DNA of 64,000 bases from Aquimarina spinulae (GTDB lineage Bacteria; Bacteroidota; Bacteroidia; Flavobacteriales; Flavobacteriaceae), in NCBI RefSeq assembly GCF_943373825.1, contig NZ_CALSBP010000001.1, forward strand, positions 124,001 to 188,000, in the 5' to 3' direction. The position numbers and the translations under genes are program-made. The notes under the pieces are model-generated. The model was given only the letters and a program-made list of their open reading frames with translations. It had not been told where the DNA came from and made no database searches. The first letter of the stretch is position 1. Each line of letters starts with the position of its first letter. Below, one piece after another: positions 1 through 7,970 of the stretch.

Positions 1-933
1 ACTCCTGGTTTTAGATTTGAATATATTAAAACCGAAAGCGAAGGAAGTTATAATCAGGTTAATTTTGATCTGGCAGGAAATCCTATATCTAATACTACCT
101 TGGTAGATAACAGAACTCTGGATCGCTCATTTTTACTTTTTGGTATTGGAGCCAGTTATAAGCCAAATACCCATTTAGAAGCATATGCCAATTTATCTCA
201 GAATTATAGGTCAGTTACTTTTAGTGATATTCGAGTAGTAAGCCCAACTTTTATAATTGATCCCGATATTTCTGATGAAGAAGGTTTTACTGCCGATTTT
301 GGCGTTAGAGGAAAAATAGGAGGAAATAAACTGTCTTATGATATTGGAGGTTTTGGATTGCTATACGATGATCGAATTGGGATCGTATTAGACGACAGAG
401 CAAATAGAGTTAGAAAGAATATAGGGAAAGCACTTATTTATGGGTTAGAAACTTTTATGGATTGGAACATTCTTAATACATTTTATGCGGGAAACTCAGA
501 TTTCCGATTTAATTGGTTTGTTAATGCATCTTTTACAGAATCAGAATATATAGAGTCTGAAGAAGCAGGAGTAAAAGGTAAAAAAGTCGAATTTATACCA
601 GTAGTGAACTTAAAAACCGGATTAAAATTTGGTTACAAAAACTTTCTTGCCAATACACAATTTACCTATTTGTCAGAACAGTTTACAGATGTAACCAATG
701 CTACTAATGCACCTTCTGGAGATAGTCGTAATGGTATTATTGGCGAAATCCCATCGTACCACATCCTTGATTTTTCAGTTTCTTATCGGTATAAGAAATT
801 TAAACTGGAAACAGGGGTAAATAATGTTTTAGATACTCGTTATTTTACCAGAAGAGCGACCGGTTATCCTGGGCCGGGAATTATACCTTCTGAGCCTTTA
901 ACCTGGTATACCACTTTACAGTTTAAATGGTAA
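1..933 (+). CDS. TonB-dependent receptor, FecA-like, C-terminal part (5' end outside window)
   Basis: The reading frame is open from the first base of the window, so only the C-terminal ~310 residues of an outer-membrane receptor are present. The visible part is a run of alternating amphipathic strands with a typical barrel ending: a NNVLDTRYFTRR-type segment followed by ATGYPGPGIIPSEP and a terminal LQFKW, where the last aromatic residue is the usual outer-membrane insertion signal. The R-R-A-T-G-Y-P-G-P-G-I signature near the end is what I associate with FecA-type ferric citrate receptors, so iron(III)-dicitrate or a related siderophore is the likely ligand. Plug and TonB box lie outside the window. 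The family is secure; the ligand is inference. Confidence 0.85.
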   Translation, partial: TPGFRFEYIKTESEGSYNQVNFDLAGNPISNTTLVDNRTLDRSFLLFGIGASYKPNTHLEAYANLSQNYRSVTFSDIRVVSPTFIIDPDISDEEGFTADFGVRGKIGGNKLSYDIGGFGLLYDDRIGIVLDDRANRVRKNIGKALIYGLETFMDWNILNTFYAGNSDFRFNWFVNASFTESEYIESEEAGVKGKKVEFIPVVNLKTGLKFGYKNFLANTQFTYLSEQFTDVTNATNAPSGDSRNGIIGEIPSYHILDFSVSYRYKKFKLETGVNNVLDTRYFTRRATGYPGPGIIPSEPLTWYTTLQFKW

Positions 934-980
934 GCACTAGAATAGCTTTAGGTGTAGTAATGTATTAAAATGAAATTGTA

Positions 981-1493
981 ATGAATGAATTTTTTGAATA
1001 CGATAGTATGGTGGCGAAGTACTACCAGAAAACACCTAATCGCGTATTACCATTAGTTTCATGGGAGTTTTATGGAGAACACCTTTCAGTATTCGAAAGC
1101 TTTAAAGAAGATCTTAATACGTTAAAGAAAATTACCAAAAATTGGAATTTTACGAGAGACTATTACCAAGAATTTATTCAAGAACAATCTGTTATTGTTA
1201 TTACGAATCCCAATCTTAAAATTGTATACGCTTCACAAAATATTCAAAAACTAAGTGGATATTCACCTAATGAGGTTATAGGCAATTCGCCAAAAATATT
1301 TCAGGGTGAAGATACATGTACCAAGACATCTGCAAAAATACGAACTGCTATAGCTAGTGAGATTCCTTTTGAAGTATCGATTGTAAACTATAAAAAGGAT
1401 AAAACCCCATATTTATGCCAGATTAAAGGATTTCCGATTTGGGATAAACATGGTAAATTGGTTAATTATATTGCTTTTGAGAAAGTAGCATAG
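981..1493 (+). CDS. PAS-domain protein (single PAS, no output domain)
   Basis: 170 residues. The first ~65 residues are helical and unassigned. Residues ~66-168 form one PAS domain (VIVITNPNLKIVYAS, then SGYSPNEVIGNSPKIFQGEDT, then strands ending LVNYIAFEKVA). The segment GNSPKIFQGEDT aligns with the flavin-binding GxNCRFLQGxDT of LOV photoreceptors, but the reactive cysteine is proline, so classical LOV photochemistry is not expected. No kinase, cyclase or DNA-binding domain follows, so it would act as a stand-alone sensor or partner protein. It starts 48 bp after the receptor gene on the same strand. ATG start at 981. Function beyond PAS is unknown. Confidence 0.8.
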   Translation: MNEFFEYDSMVAKYYQKTPNRVLPLVSWEFYGEHLSVFESFKEDLNTLKKITKNWNFTRDYYQEFIQEQSVIVITNPNLKIVYASQNIQKLSGYSPNEVIGNSPKIFQGEDTCTKTSAKIRTAIASEIPFEVSIVNYKKDKTPYLCQIKGFPIWDKHGKLVNYIAFEKVA

Positions 1494-2208
1494 TCATATT
1501 TTTATGAAACTAAATCTTGACCTAAGTTCTAATAACTTCATTAAATGCTATTTTTAGAGAAATCTATGTTTCAAAATTAAAATAGATAATCTTATTTTAC
1601 CTTTCATTTTTTATTCAACATCTCATTCGTCCCTTTTTTGGGTGTATTCATCACAAAAGCTATATTAAAATTTTGAATATATTTTTTATTCTTAAAGATT
1701 TGCCTTTAGGTATGTTACTAAGGAATGTTTGTTTAAAACAAAGAAAGGATGAAGATTCAAAGCATTTTAATTCATTTGTATATTAAGTTGTTTGTTAATT
1801 ATTGTTTAAAAATGAAGTGATACTAATCTTGATTTTATTAAAAATTGGTATTTATGATTATTTCAATTATGGAGGCATGAAACGTCGATTTAAAGAAGAT
1901 AAAATTAATTGACTAAAAATGACAAATTACCATACTACTAATTATAGTATTGTTTTCGTTAGATTAGTCAACTTTCGGGTATAATACTAAAAAACACTTA
2001 ATTCAAACAGTAATAGTTGTTTTTTTAGGCCAATCCATTTAGAAATAGACTTTATGTTTGGGTACTTTTGAACAGTATAGTAAACCAATTATAGATTTTA
2101 AGAAGTGCTTTGTATTATTATATACATGTCTTTATAAACTTCTATAGGCATTTTTTAATAGAAACTTTACTAGTAAAATTTTTCTCACAATTGATATTAA
2201 AAACGTTT
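1494..2208. other. Intergenic region, about 0.7 kb, no gene recognised
   Basis: Very AT-rich and without a convincing ORF. It holds an imperfect nested inverted repeat (TTGACTAA at 1909-1916 with TTAGTCAA at 1964-1971, and inside it ATACTA/TAGTAT at 1932-1950) that could fold as RNA. A TACTTTTG sequence at 2063-2070 fits the -7 element of a Bacteroidota promoter for the downstream channel gene. The frame of that gene stays open upstream to a TTG at 2110, but residues encoded by 2110-2208 do not look like a channel N-terminus, so I leave them non-coding. Confidence 0.5.
2063..2070 (+). promoter_or_regulatory. Candidate -7 promoter element (TACTTTTG) for the ion channel gene
   Basis: Matches TAnnTTTG. 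A weak TTTA lies about 21 bp upstream at 2038-2041 in place of TTTG. It would start transcription near 2077, about 130 nt before the preferred ATG. Single-site match in AT-rich DNA, so tentative. Confidence 0.3.
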
Positions 2209-3084
2209 ATGGTAAATCTATGTAAATCAATAAGTAAAAGTAAATGGTTTCAAGACTTGGTTACAATTGCAATTTTAATTGCAGGTGTTCTGGTTGGGAT
2301 TGCTACGTATCCCAAATTTTCTTCAAAGCATGAACAAGTGCTAGAATTGTTAAATCAAATAATTTTAGGAGTTTTTATTATAGAAATCGTTGTTAAAGTT
2401 ATTGCAGAAGGAGGAAAACCCTGGCTTTACTTTACAGATGGCTGGAATGTTTTTGACTTTATCATTGTGGCAGCTGCATTTCTTCCTTTTGGAGGAAGCT
2501 CTATAGCCATATTACGTTTACTGCGTTTATTAAGGGTTTTAAAACTTATAAAAGCATTACCAAAACTTCAAATGTTGGTAGGAGCACTATTAAAAAGTAT
2601 CCCTTCTATGGGATATGTTTCTATTCTATTATTATTACTCTTTTATATCTATGCTGTAGCCGGTGTGTTCTTCTTTTCAGAAAATGACCCAATACATTTT
2701 CAGGATTTACAAAGATCAATGCTATCCTTATTTAGAGTAGTAACATTAGAGGATTGGACGGATATTATGTACATCAATATGTTTGGGTGTGAGAATTATG
2801 GGTATGGCGGTAATATGAACCTTTGTGTAAATTCAAAAAGTGCTTTAGTACTCTCGGTTACTTACTTCGTGTCATTTGTCCTTATCGGCACTATGATTTT
2901 CTTAAACTTGTTTATAGGGGTTATTATGAATGGTATGGACGAAGCAAAAAACGAAATGCTACTCGAAAATCAAATACAATCTGGAGAAAAAGATACAAGT
3001 ATCGAAGATGTAGAACATAAAATATATGAACTACAAGAACTGTTGGTGCTCTATAAAATTCAACAAAAAGATGATGAGATATAA
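2209..3084 (+). CDS. Bacterial voltage-gated cation channel (NaChBac/NavAb type) with acidic filter
   Basis: 291 residues from the ATG at 2209; the frame is open to a TTG at 2110 but that extension lacks family character. Six-transmembrane ion transport domain: S1-S3 at ~18-95, S4 at ~99-118 with R103, R106, R109, K112 and K115 every third residue, S5 ~135-157, pore and filter ~176-186, S6 ~212-242, then a C-terminal helical segment (~250-288) likely to be the tetramer coiled coil. The selectivity filter reads TLEDWTD (179-185), against TLESWxx in sodium-selective relatives; the extra acidic residues suggest calcium or mixed selectivity. An extracellular loop after the filter carries two cysteines (C194, C206). 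Acts in the inner membrane as a homotetramer. The family is secure and the ion is inference. Confidence 0.88.
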   Translation: MVNLCKSISKSKWFQDLVTIAILIAGVLVGIATYPKFSSKHEQVLELLNQIILGVFIIEIVVKVIAEGGKPWLYFTDGWNVFDFIIVAAAFLPFGGSSIAILRLLRLLRVLKLIKALPKLQMLVGALLKSIPSMGYVSILLLLLFYIYAVAGVFFFSENDPIHFQDLQRSMLSLFRVVTLEDWTDIMYINMFGCENYGYGGNMNLCVNSKSALVLSVTYFVSFVLIGTMIFLNLFIGVIMNGMDEAKNEMLLENQIQSGEKDTSIEDVEHKIYELQELLVLYKIQQKDDEI

Positions 3085-3123
3085 AAATAAATGGTATTCA
3101 ATAATTAATTTAAACTAATAGAT

Positions 3124-3594
3124 ATGGGGTTTCTTAATAAAGTGAAAAGTAAGTTAGGTATTGGCGGGGTAAAGGTTGAGCTGCAAATACCTGGACAAGT
3201 TTCTAAAGAAAGTGAACAAGTAGAAGGTAAGGTTGTGTTAACTACCAAAAGTGAACAAGAAATTGTCGAAGTTGAAATAAAATTAGTAGAAGAGTTTACA
3301 ATAGGACGAGGAGATGACAAGAGCAAGGAATCTTTTGATTTGGGTATGGTTAAGTTTTCTGACACTTATTCTATTAAACCAGGAGAAGTAAAAGAAATCC
3401 CTTTTGTTTTACCATTTAAGTTGTTAAAATCTAATGCAGATTCATTAGCTGAAAAAGGAGGAGCTCTTGGCGCACTTGGAAAGGTGAGTAAATTTACCTC
3501 TAACGAAAAATCAAAATACATGGTAGAGGCTAATGTAGATGTAAAAGCAGCTATTCTTGACCCTTCTGATGAGAAGGATATTAAATTAATATAG
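3124..3594 (+). CDS. Spo0M-like (SpoOM) arrestin-fold protein
   Basis: 156 residues. The start MGFLNKVKSKLGIGGVKVELQ with a beta-rich body (GQVSKESEQVEGKVVLTTKSEQEIVEVEIKLVEE) is characteristic of the Spo0M family, whose members have an arrestin-like beta-sandwich. In Bacillus Spo0M modulates sporulation or cell-shape proteins; in non-sporulating Bacteroidota its role is unknown. It is shorter than Bacillus Spo0M (~258 residues), lacking the second half. Starts 40 bp after the channel gene on the same strand, so possibly co-transcribed. Cytoplasmic, no signal peptide. Confidence 0.75.
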   Translation: MGFLNKVKSKLGIGGVKVELQIPGQVSKESEQVEGKVVLTTKSEQEIVEVEIKLVEEFTIGRGDDKSKESFDLGMVKFSDTYSIKPGEVKEIPFVLPFKLLKSNADSLAEKGGALGALGKVSKFTSNEKSKYMVEANVDVKAAILDPSDEKDIKLI

Positions 3595-3774
3595 TTCTCA
3601 TTTTGATAAAAGAGATAAAGCTCAATACTTATTTTATTTTGTAAGTATATGTGATTAAAAAGTTAATCCTATTTTGCCTATATAGTAAAATTCACTTTTT
3701 TGAAGACAAATTATCGAAACCAGCAAGGGAGGGTGATGTAATTGTTTCTTGTTCTGATAGAATTATGTATTTTA

Positions 3775-3791
3775 GTTCGATATTATCGAAC
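3775..3791. promoter_or_regulatory. Perfect 17-bp palindrome upstream of ferritin, candidate operator
   Basis: GTTCGATA-T-TATCGAAC (8-1-8), ending 14 bp before the ferritin ATG. A partial copy of the right half (TTATCGAAAC) lies at 3711-3720. The position fits a repressor site for an iron- or oxidative-stress regulator, or a hairpin in the mRNA leader. I cannot name the factor. Confidence 0.45.
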
Positions 3792-3805
3792 AACACTAAA
3801 TAAAC

Positions 3806-4309
3806 ATGATAAAAGAAATAGAACAACTATTAAATGATCAAATAAAATATGAGGCAAAAGCTTCTGCTCAATATCTTTCGATGGCTTGTTGGGCGGATAC
3901 TCGAGGATATAATGGCATTGCAGATTTTTTTTATACGCAATCAGAAGAGGAACGAGTACATATGACCAAGCTGGTTAAATTTATTAATGAACGAAGTGGT
4001 AATGCTGTTATTCCTGCAGTAGGCAAACCTAGGGATGATTTTAAATCGTTGATGGAGCTTTTTGAAACGTTCTTGGAAAGCGAAGAATTTGTTACAGGAA
4101 AAATTAATAATGTTATATATGAATGCCTGCAACATAAAGATTATAATGTACATAATTTTATGCAATGGTATGTAGCAGAACAGCTAGAAGAAGAGGCAAC
4201 AGCACGAACATTGTTAGATAAACTTAAAATTATTGGCGACGATAAGTCTGGTCATTATTTATTTGATAGAGATATCAACACTTTTCAAGTAGCAGAGGAA
4301 CCTAAATGA
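3806..4309 (+). CDS. ftnA: Ferritin, iron-storage ferroxidase
   Basis: 167 residues forming the ferritin four-helix bundle. Ferroxidase-centre ligands are all present and in register with E. coli FtnA: E16, Y23, E49, H52 (SEEERVHM), E93 (ESEEF), Q126 and E129 (AEQLEEE). Oxidises Fe(II) and stores Fe(III) in a cytosolic 24-subunit shell. The length matches FtnA (~165). It stands alone between a palindromic upstream site and a clear terminator at 4340-4367. No haem-binding Met of bacterioferritin was seen, so ftn rather than bfr. Confidence 0.95.
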   Translation: MIKEIEQLLNDQIKYEAKASAQYLSMACWADTRGYNGIADFFYTQSEEERVHMTKLVKFINERSGNAVIPAVGKPRDDFKSLMELFETFLESEEFVTGKINNVIYECLQHKDYNVHNFMQWYVAEQLEEEATARTLLDKLKIIGDDKSGHYLFDRDINTFQVAEEPK

Positions 4310-4339
4310 TTGTTAATAAGTTAATAAAGATAAAATAGA

Positions 4340-4367
4340 GATTCCTTTTTTTGGAATCTTTTTTTTA
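4340..4367 (+). terminator. Rho-independent terminator of ferritin
   Basis: GATTCC (4340-4345) and GGAATC (4353-4358) pair around a T7 loop, followed by an uninterrupted T tract (4359-4366). Confidence 0.85.
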
Positions 4368-4375
4368 TATTTTTG
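4368..4375 (+). promoter_or_regulatory. Candidate -7 element (TATTTTTG) for the small Cys/Lys-rich gene
   Basis: Fits TAnnTTTG and would start transcription near 4382, giving a ~26-nt leader to the GTG at 4408. No well-spaced TTTG -33 box was found, so weak. Confidence 0.3.
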
Positions 4376-4407
4376 TACTTTATTTAGATTCAATAAAAAT
4401 TATATCA

Positions 4408-4551
4408 GTGCAAAGTTCAGGTACTCCATCATTATATTCTCCTTGTCCGGCTGTTAATTGTGAAATAGCCTGTGGAGGGAAAAAGAAAAAATGTTGTAAA
4501 AAATATAAAAAGAAAGGAAAATCTAATTGCAAAAGATGCCCTAAACTTTAG
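4408..4551 (+). CDS. Small Cys/Lys-rich peptide, unknown function
   Basis: 47 residues from the GTG at 4408 (the frame is open to a TTG at 4351, but that codon lies inside the ferritin terminator). The peptide has six cysteines in pairs or short clusters (SPCPAVNCEIACGGKKKKCC, then SNCKRCPKL) within a strongly basic tail. CxxxxCxxxC and CC/CxxC spacing suggests metal binding or disulfides, but no family is recognised. It is bracketed by its own possible promoter (4368) and a strong terminator (4600-4632), which is the best evidence that it is expressed as a unit. The non-ATG start lowers certainty. Confidence 0.5.
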   Translation: MQSSGTPSLYSPCPAVNCEIACGGKKKKCCKKYKKKGKSNCKRCPKL

Positions 4552-4857
4552 TTTATAGGGCTTTATAATATATTTTGGATGTTAATTCATTCTCGAAAAA
4601 CGGAAATACCCACAGGTGTTTCCGTTTTTTTGTAAAAAAAATGACTAATCAATGTAGGGTATTTTTTTATATAACTGTATTATAAATAGAGGCCGAATTA
4701 AAGGTTGTAGTAAATAAGAGTAAGTATATAGTCTTGTTCGGTATAAAAATTGTTCTTTTAATAATTATTTAGACTTAGTACGTATTATGACCTTCAAACG
4801 AATTTTAAGTACTAATTAACAATTTGAATAGTTACTATAAAGTAGATTTACATTGAT
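4552..4857. other. Intergenic region upstream of the thioredoxin/ApbE cluster
   Basis: Contains the terminator at 4600-4632 and then ~225 bp of AT-rich DNA ahead of the thioredoxin-family gene. No ORF or RNA gene recognised. The promoter of the redox cluster is presumably here, but no clean TTTG/TAnnTTTG pair was seen. Confidence 0.4.
4600..4632 (+). terminator. Rho-independent terminator after the small Cys/Lys-rich gene
   Basis: ACGGAAA (4600-4606) pairs with TTTCCGT (4619-4625), with inner ACC/GGT pairing around a CACA loop, followed by a T tract. Confidence 0.85.
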
Positions 4858-5298
4858 ATGAAAAAGATTATTGTAGTTGTATTCCTAATATTTTCAGGAA
4901 TTAATTGGGTAAGTGCTCAAGAGTGGTTAACCAATTTTGAAGAAGCAAAAAGAATCGCACAGGAAAATGATAAAAATATAATTTTGGTGTTTGCCGGTTC
5001 AGATTGGTGTGCACCTTGTATTAAATTAGAGAAACAGATTTTAAATACAGAGGAATTTCAGGGATATGCCAAAAAACATTACGTATTATTAAAAGCAGAT
5101 TTTCCACGAAAGAAAAAAAACCAATTACCCGAAGCTTTACAGCATCAGAATAATGCATTGGCAGAGAAATATAATAAAAGTGGAGGTTTTCCATTAGTTG
5201 TTGTTTTAGATAAAAATGGTAAAAAAATGGGAGCGATTGGTTATAAAAAAGTAACACCAAATACATACTTAGAAATGCTAAGTACAATGATTAAATAA
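4858..5298 (+). CDS. Secreted thioredoxin-fold protein, WCAPC active site
   Basis: 146 residues: signal peptide 1-20 (MKKIIVVVFLIFSGINWVSA, cleavage before QEW), then a thioredoxin_7-like domain with an FAGSDWCAPCIKLEK active site (~46-60) and a cis-proline GGFP (~117-120). Predicted periplasmic or lipid-free exported thiol oxidoreductase. First gene of a four-gene cluster in which the next start follows only 4 bp after its stop; the same four families (thioredoxin, ApbE, DUF4266, DUF3570) recur together in Bacteroidota. That suggests it keeps thiols of a partner, possibly the Cys-tailed DUF4266 lipoprotein, in the right redox state (inference). Confidence 0.88.
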   Translation: MKKIIVVVFLIFSGINWVSAQEWLTNFEEAKRIAQENDKNIILVFAGSDWCAPCIKLEKQILNTEEFQGYAKKHYVLLKADFPRKKKNQLPEALQHQNNALAEKYNKSGGFPLVVVLDKNGKKMGAIGYKKVTPNTYLEMLSTMIK

Positions 5299-5302
5299 TA
5301 TT

Positions 5303-6283
5303 TTGAGATTTTTCTTTACCCTTTTATTCCTTGCTACGATAAGTAGTAGTTTTTCACAACAAATATATAAACGTACCCTAAAACTAATGGGAAGTCGTTT
5401 TGATATTACTGTTGTCGAAAAAGATAAAACAACAGCTAATCAATCCATAGATATTGCTGTCGAAGAAATTCAGAGAATCGAAAAATTGATTTCTTCGTGG
5501 GATAAAAACTCTCAAACTTCTTTAATTAATAACAATGCAGGGATTAACCCAGTGAAAGTTGATGCAGAACTTTTCGACCTAATATTTAGAGCTATTCAGA
5601 TTTCTAAATTAACAGATGGCGCATTTGATATTAGTTATGCATCTATGGATCGAATTTGGAAATTTGATAATAGCATGAAAAAAATGCCTTCTGAAGAAGA
5701 AATTAAAGCATCAGTAGCAAGAGTAGGGTACAAGTATATTGTTTTAGATAAAAAGAAATCTACAGTATTTCTAACCCAAAAGGGGATGAAGATAGGGTTT
5801 GGAGCTATTGGAAAAGGATATGCAGCAGATAAGGCCAAAAATCTCCTAATAAGTAAAGGAGTAAAGGCCGGAATCATAAACGCCTCTGGAGATATGAATA
5901 CCTGGGGAAAACAACCCGACGAAAGCGAGTGGAAAGTTGCAATTACCAATCCTTTGAATAAAAATAATGCATTTGCACTATTACCAGTAGTAGAAAAAGC
6001 AGTAGTGACTTCTGGTAATTATGAAAAATACGTAATTTTAGATGGTAAACGGTATTCTCATATTATAGATCCCAGAACAGGATATCCATCTACTGGTATT
6101 GTAAGCGCTACAGTTTTTGCTCCAAAAGCTGAGTTGGCAGATGCATTGGCAACTTCTGTTTTTGTGATGGGAATTGAAACGGGATTAAATAGAATCAATC
6201 AATTAAAAGGGATTGAATGTATTATAATTGATGACCAGGGAAATATTTATACCTCTGATCATATTAAGATAGATAATAAATAA
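5303..6283 (+). CDS. apbE: FAD:protein FMN transferase (ApbE), exported
   Basis: 326 residues from a TTG start 4 bp after the thioredoxin stop; no ATG is available before the signal peptide MRFFFTLLFLATISSSFSQQ. The ApbE fold is evident: KLMGSRFDITV near the N-terminus, FDISYASMDRIW, the GFGAIGKGYAADKA and INASGDMNTWG FAD-binding segments, YSHIIDPRTGYP, and DALATSVFVMG carrying metal-binding D/T residues. ApbE moves FMN from FAD onto a Thr of periplasmic targets with a (S/D)GA(T/S)-type motif. No such motif was found in the neighbouring proteins, so its target is either elsewhere or unconventional. The linkage to DUF4266/DUF3570 suggests an extracytoplasmic redox role. Confidence 0.93.
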   Translation: MRFFFTLLFLATISSSFSQQIYKRTLKLMGSRFDITVVEKDKTTANQSIDIAVEEIQRIEKLISSWDKNSQTSLINNNAGINPVKVDAELFDLIFRAIQISKLTDGAFDISYASMDRIWKFDNSMKKMPSEEEIKASVARVGYKYIVLDKKKSTVFLTQKGMKIGFGAIGKGYAADKAKNLLISKGVKAGIINASGDMNTWGKQPDESEWKVAITNPLNKNNAFALLPVVEKAVVTSGNYEKYVILDGKRYSHIIDPRTGYPSTGIVSATVFAPKAELADALATSVFVMGIETGLNRINQLKGIECIIIDDQGNIYTSDHIKIDNK

Positions 6284-6308
6284 CAATAATTCTTATAAAA
6301 CGTACTTT

Positions 6309-6521
6309 ATGAATAAGTTGATACCAATACTTTTAGTACTAGTACTTTTTCTTAACTCATGTGTAGCTGTAAAAGAATACGAAAAAGTACAAATCAATGA
6401 TCCTGATATGGAATTAGCACTTAAAAAAATTGATCGTTTTGAAACTAATTTTCAGGCATATAGAGAATCTGCTGCTGGAGCAAATGGAGGAAAAACAGGT
6501 GGAGGATGTGGTTGTAATTAA
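6309..6521 (+). CDS. DUF4266 small lipoprotein with GGGCGCN tail
   Basis: 70 residues. Lipoprotein signal with lipobox LNSC (C18), a short conserved part (VKEYEKVQINDPDMELALKKIDRFE, ~21-48) and a glycine-rich tail ending GGKTGGGCGCN. The two cysteines at the extreme C-terminus are the most striking feature and could bind metal or be a substrate for the thioredoxin encoded two genes upstream. Domain of unknown function; the assignment rests on the EYEK..L..PDM-type core and the cluster context. Sits between apbE (25 bp) and the DUF3570 gene. Confidence 0.82.
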   Translation: MNKLIPILLVLVLFLNSCVAVKEYEKVQINDPDMELALKKIDRFETNFQAYRESAAGANGGKTGGGCGCN

Positions 6522-6588
6522 GAGATAATACTTCTCTTAAATAAAGAATTTAAAAACATACTAAAAACCTTTATAAAGTAAAGATCCT

Positions 6589-7836
6589 TTGAGAAAAATT
6601 CCCTTAATAATAGCAATATTATCTATAGTGATTGTAACCGCACAGGAGCAACAACAGGATGATACAACAACATACAAAAAAAGAGTATTAGAATCTGCAG
6701 AAGTAGATTTTTTGATGAGTTACTATACTCAGGATGGAGATAATGCTGCCGTTACAGGAGGTTTGGGTACAGAAGAGCTCACTGATCTTACCCCAACAAT
6801 AGTAGTTTCTATCCCACTAAATGATGATGATATATTAACTATAGATGCGGGAATATCGGCATATTCATCGGCATCTTCTAGTAATGTTAATCCTTTTGAT
6901 GGTAATGGTGCTGCCAATCCTTATGTAGCTTCTTCTGGAGCATCAAAAAAGGACGTGTTAACAACAATATCAGGAAGTTATAGTCATAGTAGTGATGATC
7001 GAAATAGTGTGTGGTCTGCCAATGTTGCGGTCGCAACCGAGTATGACTATTTTTCTGTAGGCTTTGGAGGTAGTTATTCAAGACTTTTTAATGAAAAAAA
7101 TACAGAATTAAGCATAAAAGCCAATGTGTTTCTAGATACATGGAAAGCAATATATCCCTCAGAATTAAGGGATCAGCCTACATTTACGAAGTTTGATGAT
7201 GAATCTCGTAATTCGTATTCTGTAGGATTAGGGTTTTCACAAATTTTGTCTAAAAGGTTACAAGGATCTCTTTCATTAGATTTTATTCAACAGGAAGGCC
7301 TTTTGTCAACACCGTTTCAACGAGTACAATTTGCCGATGTGGCCGATGTAATTATTGAAGAATTTACATATGGTGATGATGTAGAAAGATTACCAGATTC
7401 TAGGTTTAAAATAGCCGCAGGAGGAAGACTACATTATTATATTAATGAAATTTTTACAATACGAACATTTTATAGATATTATACAGATGATTGGGGAATT
7501 AATTCACATACAGCAAGTATAGAAATACCCATTAAAATCACAGATAAATTTACACTGTATCCTTCATATCGTTTTTATACACAAACAAAAGCAGATTACT
7601 TTGCACCGTTTAATCAACATCTGTCTACGCAGCAATTCTATACCTCGGATTATGATTTATCTGGTTTTGATGCAAATCAATATGGTTTTGGTATTAGTTA
7701 TACCGATATTTTCACAAAATTCCATATCTGGAAACTTGGTTTAAAAAGTATCGATCTTCGGTTTAGACAATATGAACGTAACTCTGGACTTAGCTCTAGT
7801 TTATTTTCAGGAGGATTTAGTTTTATAATGGATTGA
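6589..7836 (+). CDS. DUF3570 outer-membrane beta-barrel-like protein
   Basis: 415 residues from a TTG start; a signal peptide follows (MRKIPLIIAILSIVIVTAQE). The body is a regular array of amphipathic beta-strands (for example SKRLQGSLSLDFIQQEG, FTIRTFYRYYTDDWGINSH, FTLYPSYRFYTQTKADYF), ending in GGFSFIMD, as expected for an outer-membrane barrel. Matches DUF3570 by its start (KKRVLESAEVDFLMSYYTQDGDNAAVTGG) and context. Probably the outer-membrane component of the thioredoxin/ApbE/DUF4266 cluster. Exact role unknown. Confidence 0.85.
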   Translation: MRKIPLIIAILSIVIVTAQEQQQDDTTTYKKRVLESAEVDFLMSYYTQDGDNAAVTGGLGTEELTDLTPTIVVSIPLNDDDILTIDAGISAYSSASSSNVNPFDGNGAANPYVASSGASKKDVLTTISGSYSHSSDDRNSVWSANVAVATEYDYFSVGFGGSYSRLFNEKNTELSIKANVFLDTWKAIYPSELRDQPTFTKFDDESRNSYSVGLGFSQILSKRLQGSLSLDFIQQEGLLSTPFQRVQFADVADVIIEEFTYGDDVERLPDSRFKIAAGGRLHYYINEIFTIRTFYRYYTDDWGINSHTASIEIPIKITDKFTLYPSYRFYTQTKADYFAPFNQHLSTQQFYTSDYDLSGFDANQYGFGISYTDIFTKFHIWKLGLKSIDLRFRQYERNSGLSSSLFSGGFSFIMD

Positions 7837-7970
7837 ATCAGTTGATTACCGCATAATTTTTCTAATTGTATAATACTATTATTTTTATCCTGTATTGAAA
7901 TAAGCAAGTTCTGGGTTTTAATACTACCTAGAGCTATATACTTTTATACTGTTTTTAAAATTAAAGTATT

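Noticed and set aside
1909..1971. Nested inverted repeat in the 0.7-kb intergenic region as a structured RNA
   Set aside because: Arms are short and AT-rich, and no promoter-terminator pair brackets them.
2110..2208. TTG-initiated extension of the ion channel
   Set aside because: Residues do not resemble a channel N-terminus and an ATG at 2209 fits the family.
4351..4407. N-terminal extension of the small Cys/Lys-rich ORF from a TTG
   Set aside because: The TTG is inside the ferritin terminator hairpin, and a promoter-like box lies downstream of it.
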